Source: Pseudomonas wadenswilerensis (GTDB taxonomy: Bacteria > Pseudomonadota > Gammaproteobacteria > Pseudomonadales > Pseudomonadaceae). Taken from it: 64,000 nucleotides of DNA. Positions 19,801 to 26,027 of the stretch are shown piece after piece. Where the stretch lies: contig NZ_UIDD01000012.1 of assembly GCF_900497695.1 (NCBI RefSeq), positions 126,501 to 190,500 on the forward strand, in the 5' to 3' direction. Below the pieces are notes generated by a model. It searched no databases. It saw only the letters and a program-made list of their open reading frames with translations, and was not told the DNA's origin. Both the position numbers and the translations under genes were made by a program. Within the stretch, counting starts at the first letter, position 1. Each line of letters begins with the position of its first letter.

Positions 19801-21395
19801 CCCTGGGCGAGCCGCAGACACTGAGTCAGCAACGAGAGATGCACGAATATCGCCTTCACTGCCTGGAAAAGATCATGCTCAGCCAGGACCTCGCCTTCAC
19901 CAGTGAAACCGGGGAGTTGCTGGCCGACCCCCATCAGGGCGAGCATGGCCGCTATCGCCTGCAACACCGGCGTATCCTCCAGCACCTGGACGAAAAGCGC
20001 CCCTTCCTCGACAAGCACGCGGCCTATATCAAAGCCCTCACCAGCAGCTTTCCCGGCCCTCGCACCGACGCCTATCTCGCCCGGGCCAGGGAACATTTCC
20101 CCGCAACTGTGCTGATGCACCAAGCGGCGGTGATCCTGTTCAAGATGGACTTGCTGGTTATCAGCGACACCCCGGACCCGCAAGCCCCGATCCAGCTCAA
20201 TACCGAGGCGGCGCTGCGCCTGGTGCAACTGCACGACGCCCTGAGCACCTATACCGACCTGGACAGCCTCCCGGAACACTATCAGCTGTCACTGCTCGAT
20301 GACCTGCAACGCCAATTCGACAACCACCAGCAAGGGCTCAAATCCATGCAGGACACCGCTGCCATGCTGGATAAAGCCCATCTGCGCGACATCGACCAGG
20401 CGCTGGTCAACCTGGTGCAGCAGATACAACAGCGACTTGAGTCGATGTACCAAGACCTGACCAGCAATACCCTGTTGAGCCTTGACTCGCAGGCCCTGGA
20501 CACTGATTTTCTGCCCGCCCTGTCGCTGCAGCAGCCTGTCGCCGGGCCACGCAAGCGGGTGATCAAAGTCAGGCAGCAGGGCACTACGGCATTTAAGGTG
20601 GGGGAAGCACACACCGACGAGCAGGGTCGGGAGGTGGTCGATATCATCAGCCCTGGCATCGTTTCCGCCCCCCGGGTGCAACGCTATGTCAACCCAGTGG
20701 CCGGCTACTGGCAGCCGCTTGCCACTGAACGCCAGGTTGGCGGCGCTGCGTCGCTGGCAACGCAGCTGTCCCAGGCCAATACGTTACTGGGCAACGTCGA
20801 GCAGCAACTGGACAGCGCACGCCAGGATGCCGCGAAAAAACAAAACCCGACCAACATCGTCGAAGCCCTTGAACGTCACGCCGGGGCTCTGGAGGTGTTG
20901 GCACAAGGCATTGAGTCATCAAGCACGGCGGCTGAACAAAGTTCCCTGCTCGATCGCCTGCACGGCGCCGCCCAGCGCTTGCGCCAGCATGGCGAGGCAT
21001 TGCGCCTGATGCTGTACAAATCACCGGAAACACTCGACATCAATCGTCTGCTGTACCTGATCGAGCACCGGCAAGTGAGCGTGCACAAGACACTGATGCG
21101 AGCGCCACGCGGTAAAGGGCGGAACAAGTACTTCCTCGACATTTACCAGATCCGCGACGCCCAAGGCAGTCGCTCAACGCTTTGGGAGGCGCATTTTCAC
21201 TACGATGCGACAACGACCGCCCTGGACCAGTTCCAGCTCAAGGGCGCGCACTTGAAGACCTTGGCACAAAGCCGCCTGGGCGCGGCATCACAGGCTCAGG
21301 CCGAGCGTGAAGGGCAAGCCCATGTGCCGATCTGGCGTGCCGCTTTTAGCCCTCAAGCGGCGCGTGAACTGTTCAGGGCCGCCAGTGATGGCTGA
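16866..21395 (+). CDS. Giant dermonecrotic-toxin-like (DUF6543-type) protein
   Basis: A 1509-residue protein. The same frame is open back to 14241, but that part is antisense shadow of ygiQ; GGAG lies 9 nt before ATG 16866 (MPPSIVDQVPLA), with ATG 16851 as an alternative. The N-terminal 500 residues resemble the DUF6543/dermonecrotic-toxin N-terminal region common in Pseudomonas, including GDGIFSYFPERPGGAW (about residue 300) and a helical, weakly hydrophobic stretch ELLTLSVPGGVTGLNRAML (about 445-490). Near 820-890 is a beta-rich HRYQGTTYAMIEGAAYPI segment, then a Gln/Arg-rich coiled-coil-like region (about 890-990). No signal peptide and no recognised catalytic domain. The family call is from memory of sequence style, not a search. 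Confidence 0.65.
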   Translation: MPPSIVDQVPLAANDLQRWSDRLTLELIEEHLKQSLHTLDEHEQRRYLLLARLGPQLRQRLSDALHQFRSAFEHQALNDLRQQLALASGQALDPLSTYLHTYSLEVQHEFPHQEVEHLQTRSLWQAAQDNFGFNIALQSGSGQDFLKASSINTREPGGRHSLIPVSTFVDVVRNLNLGKRLQDDLQQKLPALSAPAVNDYQRALLQFALLEAYRSTEDHEFNREQLASLQTACERPGALQWKYFSLKLPDGVIEHLLGLAGSQPLFRPLKQALDSVASQRMSQTLMGNLIPLPFFVVKLGDGIFSYFPERPGGAWRSHASAVDAVDSLRQQIHEGQNTSALHWLYQWLPLALQQKLSALLKPDNVDRNQLNTLAKLLYDTFANQPSTALLDVVENPNSPWKSQSLLQVIAQEQQHGIAADLALMAISNNSVDFDTFQRGALFVVSEVLELLTLSVPGGVTGLNRAMLTATFASLGFQSISAANALLSGRINEAVQAAADIADLIISARLQGLGARLSARRSRHLVAALGRAPAIEARIAQQLDSRNWSDARLLEHLQPQLPTKSATSVVRLSGVTREQLEAAWSAGAELPWQLRCVIEGQPSANAEGNPAIAALTLRFPGLSVAAAREALRRHPELMRLATDSLIEPGPISTLLGLAQESRSLLALCKLDDERAGPDRDLEALCCQLFATRPEWPATLGIRIEENLQAPPGTGFTPAVPVQHFGSPDTTGYLSLTRTGSRYHFQDMPGVGLLQALHEHPHNPLAKDNSVAMLREHLLDIALRNRDLLPALLAEPPLQAVSAGRLRVSAHPLAGTASPPGSGIHRYQGTTYAMIEGAAYPIVPEASASTPEWRVWRLADGPRADSPAIVLYRQHWYYAQVPGAAGMPRRGGRLAQMQEQNRAAATAERDAQFQQQYNTRQQLLEVNQALLTTAGQMTQATARVNATISGSDAQLQAISALVLTYWKTIKYISTKIDLLETLGEPQTLSQQREMHEYRLHCLEKIMLSQDLAFTSETGELLADPHQGEHGRYRLQHRRILQHLDEKRPFLDKHAAYIKALTSSFPGPRTDAYLARAREHFPATVLMHQAAVILFKMDLLVISDTPDPQAPIQLNTEAALRLVQLHDALSTYTDLDSLPEHYQLSLLDDLQRQFDNHQQGLKSMQDTAAMLDKAHLRDIDQALVNLVQQIQQRLESMYQDLTSNTLLSLDSQALDTDFLPALSLQQPVAGPRKRVIKVRQQGTTAFKVGEAHTDEQGREVVDIISPGIVSAPRVQRYVNPVAGYWQPLATERQVGGAASLATQLSQANTLLGNVEQQLDSARQDAAKKQNPTNIVEALERHAGALEVLAQGIESSSTAAEQSSLLDRLHGAAQRLRQHGEALRLMLYKSPETLDINRLLYLIEHRQVSVHKTLMRAPRGKGRNKYFLDIYQIRDAQGSRSTLWEAHFHYDATTTALDQFQLKGAHLKTLAQSRLGAASQAQAEREGQAHVPIWRAAFSPQAARELFRAASDG

Positions 21396-21400
21396 GCGGT

Positions 21401-22798
21401 TTACTCGTCGTCGTCGAAGTTGTAACTGCCCGGCGCGAGGTTTTCGAAGCGGGTGTACTTGCCGATGAAGGCCAGGCGGATAAAGCCGATCGGGCCGTTC
21501 CGCTGCTTGCCGATGATGATTTCGGCAATGCCTTTGTGCTCGGTCTCCGGGTGGTACACCTCATCCCGGTAAACGAACATGATCACGTCGGCGTCCTGCT
21601 CGATTGCACCGGATTCACGCAAGTCGGAGTTCACCGGGCGCTTGTTCGGCCGCTGCTCGAGGGAGCGGTTGAGCTGCGACAGGGCCACTACCGGGCAGTT
21701 GAACTCTTTGGCCAGGGCCTTGAGCGAGCGGGAAATCTCGGAAATCTCGTTGGTGCGGTTGTCGCCGCTGGAGCCCGGGATCTGCATCAGCTGCAGGTAG
21801 TCGATCATGATCAGGCCGACTTCGCCGTGCTCGCGCACCAGGCGGCGGGTCCGCGCGCGCATTTCCGACGGGCTGATGCCGGCGGTATCGTCGATGAACA
21901 GCTTGCGGTCGTTGAGCAGGTTGACCGCCGAGGTCAGGCGCGGCCAGTCGTCGTCTTCCAGCTGGCCGGAACGTACTTTGGTCTGGTCGATGCGGCCGAG
22001 CGAGGACAGCATACGCATGATCAGCGATTCGCCTGGCATCTCCAGGGAGTACACCAGTACCGCCTTGTCGCTGCGCAGTACCGCGTTTTCCACCAGGTTC
22101 ATGGCGAAGGTGGTCTTACCCATCGATGGACGGCCGGCGACGATGATCAGGTCGGCTGGCTGCAGGCCGCTGGTCTTCTCGTCAAGGTCGGTGTAGCCGG
22201 TGGACAGGCCGGTGATCGCGCTGTCGGTGTTGAACAGCGTGTCAATACGGTCGATGGCCTTGGTCAGCAGGTCGTTGACGCCCACCGGGCCGCCGGTTTT
22301 CGGCCGTGCTTCGGCGATCTGGAAGATCTGCCGTTCGGCTTCATCGAGGATCTCCGCGGCATTGCGCCCTTGGGGGTTGAAGGCGCTGTCGGCGATCTCG
22401 TTGCTGATGCTGATCAGCTGGCGCAGGGTCGCCCGCTCGCGGATGATCCCCGCATAGGCCTTGATGTTGGCCACCGACGGGGTGTTCTTGGCCAGCTCGC
22501 CGAGGTAGCCGAGGCCGCCGATTTGCGAGCTCAGCCCTTCCTTGTCCAGTTGTTCGTGCAGTGTCACCACGTCGAACGGGGCGTTCTGGTCGGCGAGCTT
22601 GTGGATGGCGCGGAAGATCAGGCGGTGGTCATGCCGGTAGAAGTCGCCATCGGAGACTTGATCAAGCACCCGCTCCCAGGCGTTGTTGTCCAGCATCAAG
22701 CCACCGAGCACGGCCTGTTCGGCCTCGATGGAATGCGGCGGCACCTTCAGGGCAGCGGTTTGCAGATCATATTGCTCGGGGGCGGTTATCTCGTTCAT
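21401..22798 (-). CDS. dnaB: Replicative DNA helicase DnaB
   Basis: A 465-residue hexameric helicase that unwinds DNA at the replication fork. The N-terminal PHSIEAEQAVLGGLMLD segment, Walker A GRPSMGKTTFAMN and the IMIDYLQLM Walker B region are intact. ATG 22798 (MNEITAPEQYD) matches family starts; GTG 22804 is also in frame. It is last in the rpsF-rpsR-DUF2232-rplI-dnaB run but separated from rplI by a strong terminator, so it may have its own promoter. Its stop lies 5 nt from the stop of the convergent toxin-like gene, leaving no room for a terminator between them. Confidence 0.97.
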   Translation of the reverse strand: MNEITAPEQYDLQTAALKVPPHSIEAEQAVLGGLMLDNNAWERVLDQVSDGDFYRHDHRLIFRAIHKLADQNAPFDVVTLHEQLDKEGLSSQIGGLGYLGELAKNTPSVANIKAYAGIIRERATLRQLISISNEIADSAFNPQGRNAAEILDEAERQIFQIAEARPKTGGPVGVNDLLTKAIDRIDTLFNTDSAITGLSTGYTDLDEKTSGLQPADLIIVAGRPSMGKTTFAMNLVENAVLRSDKAVLVYSLEMPGESLIMRMLSSLGRIDQTKVRSGQLEDDDWPRLTSAVNLLNDRKLFIDDTAGISPSEMRARTRRLVREHGEVGLIMIDYLQLMQIPGSSGDNRTNEISEISRSLKALAKEFNCPVVALSQLNRSLEQRPNKRPVNSDLRESGAIEQDADVIMFVYRDEVYHPETEHKGIAEIIIGKQRNGPIGFIRLAFIGKYTRFENLAPGSYNFDDDE

Positions 22799-22833
22799 GG
22801 CCACGCAGGAATCAGGGTGATGAAAAAGACAAA

Positions 22834-22863
22834 GGGCACGACCTGCAAAGCAGGATCGTGCCC
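22834..22863 (-). terminator. Terminator after rplI
   Basis: GGGCACGATCCTGC pairs with GCAGG-TCGTGCCC (one bulge) around a short TTT loop. It is followed on the minus strand by TTTGTCTTTTT, a clear intrinsic terminator between rplI and dnaB. Confidence 0.88.
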
Positions 22864-22908
22864 GATGTTAACCGGCTGACACCCAAGGTGCCAGCCGATC
22901 GGTACAGC

Positions 22909-23355
22909 TTAGGCTGCGACAACAACCACGCGAACGGTGGCTTCAACGTCGCTGTGCAGGTGCACGGCAACGTCGTATTCGCCGACGTTACGGATGGTGC
23001 CGTTCGGCAGACGAACTTCAGCTTTGGCCACTTCAACGCCGGAGGCGGTCAGGGCGTCAGCGATGTCGTGGGTGCCGATCGAACCGAACAGCTTGCCTTC
23101 GTCACCGGCGGTGGCAGTGATGGTCACTTCCAGCTCGGCCAGTTGGGCAGCGCGGGTTTCAGCCGAAGCTTTTTTCTCTGCAGCCAGTTTTTCCAGCTCA
23201 GCACGACGCTCTTCGAACGCAGCCAGGTTGGCAGCGGTAGCAGCGGTGGCTTTGCCGAATGGCAGCAGGAAGTTACGACCGTAACCGGCCTTAACATTTA
23301 CCTTGTCGCCCAGGTTGCCCAGGTTGGCGACTTTTTCCAGCAGGATCAGTTCCAT
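22909..23355 (-). CDS. rplI: 50S ribosomal protein L9
   Basis: A 148-residue large-subunit protein. It starts MELILLEKVANLGNLGDKV and continues VKAGYGRNFLLP, the classic L9 N-terminal domain. A long Ala/Glu helix (about 45-75) connects to the C-terminal domain. It lies 21 nt after the DUF2232 gene, in the rpsF operon. Confidence 0.98.
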   Translation of the reverse strand: MELILLEKVANLGNLGDKVNVKAGYGRNFLLPFGKATAATAANLAAFEERRAELEKLAAEKKASAETRAAQLAELEVTITATAGDEGKLFGSIGTHDIADALTASGVEVAKAEVRLPNGTIRNVGEYDVAVHLHSDVEATVRVVVVAA

Positions 23356-23376
23356 TTGGTAATAACCTCTTAACTT

Positions 23377-24276
23377 TTAACCTTCACCGTTCGCGGAATC
23401 GTTATCGGCACCTTTGGGGGGTACCTTGCGACCGCGAAAATCAATCAGGCTGTCGACAATGGCCAGGACCACGAGCAACGGATAAGTCAGCTGCATGAAC
23501 AGCACCAGCGTCACGTACAACCCGACCAGCCAGAATTTGGCCAATCGACCTTGCGCCACCAGCCCATGCATCAGGGCAAGCCCTGCAAACATCAGCGGTA
23601 CGCTGCACAGTGGCGTCAACATCGCCAGTTCAGGACCGAAGTTCGGCCCCACCAGCATGAGCACCAACAGTACCAGCGCCGGCACCAGGGGGAGCCTGAC
23701 CGCTTGAAACTCGCGACCAAAACCACCCGGGTTATACAACGACGCCTGCCAGTAACGACCCAACATCAGGGCCAGCACACTGACGGCTTGCAACAACGCC
23801 GCTATCAGGCCAACGAGCACTGGCGCAATCAGGCCACCAAGGCGGGCCCGCTCCTCTACCGATAACTGTTGGTAGAGACCGTCGAGCATCTGCGGCAGGG
23901 CTTTTTCAAGCGCTCCAGCCAGAGCTTCAATCGGTTCGCGGAACACCGAACCCAGTACAACCCCATACACCAGGCCCATGCCGATGCTGAACAACAGCAC
24001 CCGGTTCCAGGACTGCCCGGCGCGCAACAGCGCAGCCAGACCCAGCGTACCCAGCAACACCATCAAGGTGCGCGGCTCGCCGAAGAACCACCAGGCCATC
24101 GCCGGCAACAAAGCCCAGGCGAGGACACCGGAGGCATCCTTGAAACCGCGCCGCAGGAACACCAGGCTCCCGGCGGCGGCACTCAACCAGAACAACAGCG
24201 GCAATGCCGCACAACCCACCACCACGAGGGTGGCCTGCACGCGACCGCGCATGATGAAATCAGCCAAGGCGCGCAT
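23377..24276 (-). CDS. DUF2232 (YybS-like) membrane protein
   Basis: A 299-residue integral membrane protein with about eight hydrophobic segments, for example VVGCAALPLLFWLSAAAGSLVFL, VPALVLLVLMLVGPNFG and LVGLYVTLVLFMQLTYPLLVVLAIV. The C-terminal tail is charged (RGRKVPPKGADNDS). In Pseudomonas a DUF2232 gene is found at this place between rpsR and rplI. AAGGAT precedes ATG 24276. Its function is unknown; the position suggests a link to ribosome or envelope growth, but nothing in the sequence proves it. Confidence 0.85.
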   Translation of the reverse strand: MRALADFIMRGRVQATLVVVGCAALPLLFWLSAAAGSLVFLRRGFKDASGVLAWALLPAMAWWFFGEPRTLMVLLGTLGLAALLRAGQSWNRVLLFSIGMGLVYGVVLGSVFREPIEALAGALEKALPQMLDGLYQQLSVEERARLGGLIAPVLVGLIAALLQAVSVLALMLGRYWQASLYNPGGFGREFQAVRLPLVPALVLLVLMLVGPNFGPELAMLTPLCSVPLMFAGLALMHGLVAQGRLAKFWLVGLYVTLVLFMQLTYPLLVVLAIVDSLIDFRGRKVPPKGADNDSANGEG

Positions 24277-24312
24277 GCATTTTATCCTTTGCTACTTGTC
24301 GACGACCCGGTC

Positions 24313-24543
24313 TCAGCGGCCGTGGCTGTCGGTGTAGGGCAGCAGGGCCAGGAAGCGGGCGCGCTTGATAGCGGTAGCCAGCTGACGCTGATAACGAGCT
24401 TTGGTACCGGTGATACGGCTTGGAACGATTTTGCCGGTTTCGGATACGTAAGCTTTCAGGGTGTTGAGATCTTTGTAATCGATCTCTTTCACGTCTTCAG
24501 CAGTGAAGCGGCAGAATTTACGACGACGGAAGAAACGTGCCAT
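24313..24543 (-). CDS. rpsR: 30S ribosomal protein S18
   Basis: A 76-residue small-subunit protein: MARFFRRRKFCRFTAEDVKEIDYKD and SRITGTKARYQRQLATAIKRARF are S18 signatures. It binds S6 on the platform, and its gene follows rpsF by 28 nt, as is typical. Confidence 0.98.
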   Translation of the reverse strand: MARFFRRRKFCRFTAEDVKEIDYKDLNTLKAYVSETGKIVPSRITGTKARYQRQLATAIKRARFLALLPYTDSHGR

Positions 24544-24571
24544 GTAATAGGCTCCTCAAAAGGTCCGTGGA

Positions 24572-24997
24572 TTACTCGTCAGCGTTATCGCTGTTGTCGC
24601 TGTCATTGCTGTCGTCGCCTTCGGCGCCATCAGCATGCTCAGGACGGTCGCGACGCTCACGGCGCTCACTGCGGTTTTCTTCAGCCTTGAGCATCTCGGA
24701 CTGGCCGGTAACGGCTTCGTCGCGACGGATGACCAGGTTACGGATCACGGCATCGTTGTAGCGGAAGTTGTCTTCCAGCTCGGCCAGGGCCTTGCCGGTG
24801 CACTCAACGTTCAGCATCACGTAGTGAGCCTTGTGAACATTGTTGATTGCGTAGGCCAGTTGACGACGGCCCCAATCTTCCAGACGGTGGATTTTGCCGC
24901 CGTCTTCTTCGATCAGCTTGGTGTAACGCTCAACCATGCCGCCGACTTGCTCGCTCTGGTCAGGGTGGACCAGAAAGATGATTTCGTAATGACGCAT
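24572..24997 (-). CDS. rpsF: 30S ribosomal protein S6
   Basis: A 141-residue protein that starts MRHYEIIFLVHPDQSEQV, the S6 fold, with IHRLEDWGRRQLAYAINN. The C-terminal 40 residues are a Glu/Asp/Arg/Ser-rich extension ending in repeated NDSDNSDN units. AAGGAGC precedes the ATG. First gene of the operon, with a leader of roughly 110 nt. Confidence 0.98.
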   Translation of the reverse strand: MRHYEIIFLVHPDQSEQVGGMVERYTKLIEEDGGKIHRLEDWGRRQLAYAINNVHKAHYVMLNVECTGKALAELEDNFRYNDAVIRNLVIRRDEAVTGQSEMLKAEENRSERRERRDRPEHADGAEGDDSNDSDNSDNADE

Positions 24998-25018
24998 GAA
25001 TGCTCCTTACGGGTTGTA

Positions 25019-25041
25019 GTCTGCCACCAGAGTGGTCAGAC
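25019..25041 (-). promoter_or_regulatory. Hairpin in the rpsF leader (candidate S6:S18 regulatory element)
   Basis: In the transcript GTCTGACCAC and GTGGCAGAC pair with one bulged A. The structure is followed by ACCCGTAAGGAG just before the rpsF start. S6:S18-binding leader motifs with a conserved CCG are known upstream of rpsF in many bacteria; the CCG here fits, but the full consensus was not checked. Confidence 0.4.
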
Positions 25042-25116
25042 AAGGAGTGAATGACACTTGTATGTCTTGCCCTGGGAAAAGGCGCATGAACGCCTGCCAA
25101 CATGGCAAGGGGCGCA

Positions 25117-25145
25117 ATTGTAGAGAAGCCCCGGGGGACAAGCAA
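25117..25145 (-). promoter_or_regulatory. Sigma-70 promoter of the rpsF operon
   Basis: The minus strand has TTGCTT, a 17-nt spacer, then TACAAT. Transcription would begin near 25110, giving a leader of about 113 nt before rpsF. Confidence 0.6.
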
Positions 25146-25165
25146 GGTAATTGGTGAATTATTGA

Positions 25166-25266
25166 GCAGCACCGCGGTGCTGCAATCGCCGGCAAGGCCG
25201 GCTCCCACAGACTGGCACAACACCTGTGGGAGCCGGCCTTGCCGGCGATGGGCTGAGAAGCAGCCC
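25166..25266. repeat. Inverted REP pair between rpsF and rlmB
   Basis: Units at 25185-25210 and 25224-25249 form a perfect 26-bp inverted repeat. An 18-nt palindrome (GCAGCACCGCGGTGCTGC, 25166-25183) lies on one side and a GGGCTG/CAGCCC hairpin (25250-25266) on the other. It lies just after the rlmB stop and can end that transcript before the rpsF promoter. Confidence 0.9.
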
Positions 25267-25274
25267 CGCAGAGA

Positions 25275-26027
25275 TCAGCCCTTGGCTTTAGCCTGCCGCT
25301 GACGAACGGCCTCGAACAGGCACACGCCTGTCGCCACCGACACGTTGAGGCTGCTGACGCTACCGGCCATCGGCAGCTTGACCAGAAAATCACAGTGCTC
25401 GCGGGTCAAGCGGCGCATGCCCTTGCCCTCGGCGCCCATGATCAGGATGGTCGGCCCGGTCAGGTCCTGCTGATACAACTCCTGCTCGGCCTCGCCAGCG
25501 GTACCGACCACCCACAGGCCGCGTTGCTGGAGTTTCTCCAGGGTCCGCGCCAGGTTGGTGACCGCTACCAGCGGGATGACTTCGGCCGCGCCGCAGGCCA
25601 CTTTACGTACCGCGGGGGTCAGGGTCGCCGACTTGTCCTTGGGCACGACCACCGCCAGGGCACCGGCCGCATCGGCGGTGCGCAGGCAGGCGCCGAGGTT
25701 GTGCGGGTCGGTAACGCCATCGAGCACCAGAATCAGCGGTGCGCCCTCGGTGCGATCGAGCAGCTCTTCGAGCATTGCCTCGCCCCAGACCTGGCTCGGG
25801 CTGACTTCAGCCACCACGCCCTGGTGCACGCCCTCAACCCAGGCATCCATCTCGCGACGCTCGGCTTGGCCGACCGCCACGCGGTTCTGCGCGGCAAGCT
25901 CGAGCAGCGGCTGCAGGCGCGGTTCGCTGCGCCCTTCGGACAACCAGATCTGCTTGACCCGCTTGGGGTGATGACGCAACAGGGCTTCCACGGCATGTAC
26001 GCCGTAGATCTTTTCCAACTGACTCAT
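25275..26027 (-). CDS. rlmB: 23S rRNA (guanosine-2'-O)-methyltransferase RlmB
   Basis: A 250-residue SPOUT methyltransferase that 2'-O-methylates a guanosine in 23S rRNA (G2251 in E. coli). The N-terminal L30e-like part (IYGVHAVEALL) leads to DGVTDPHNLGACLRTADAAG, IMGAEGKGMRRL and SLNVSVATGVCLFE, the three SpoU motifs forming the knotted SAM site. Its ATG overlaps the rnr stop by 4 nt, so it is translationally coupled to RNase R. Confidence 0.95.
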   Translation of the reverse strand: MSQLEKIYGVHAVEALLRHHPKRVKQIWLSEGRSEPRLQPLLELAAQNRVAVGQAERREMDAWVEGVHQGVVAEVSPSQVWGEAMLEELLDRTEGAPLILVLDGVTDPHNLGACLRTADAAGALAVVVPKDKSATLTPAVRKVACGAAEVIPLVAVTNLARTLEKLQQRGLWVVGTAGEAEQELYQQDLTGPTILIMGAEGKGMRRLTREHCDFLVKLPMAGSVSSLNVSVATGVCLFEAVRQRQAKAKG

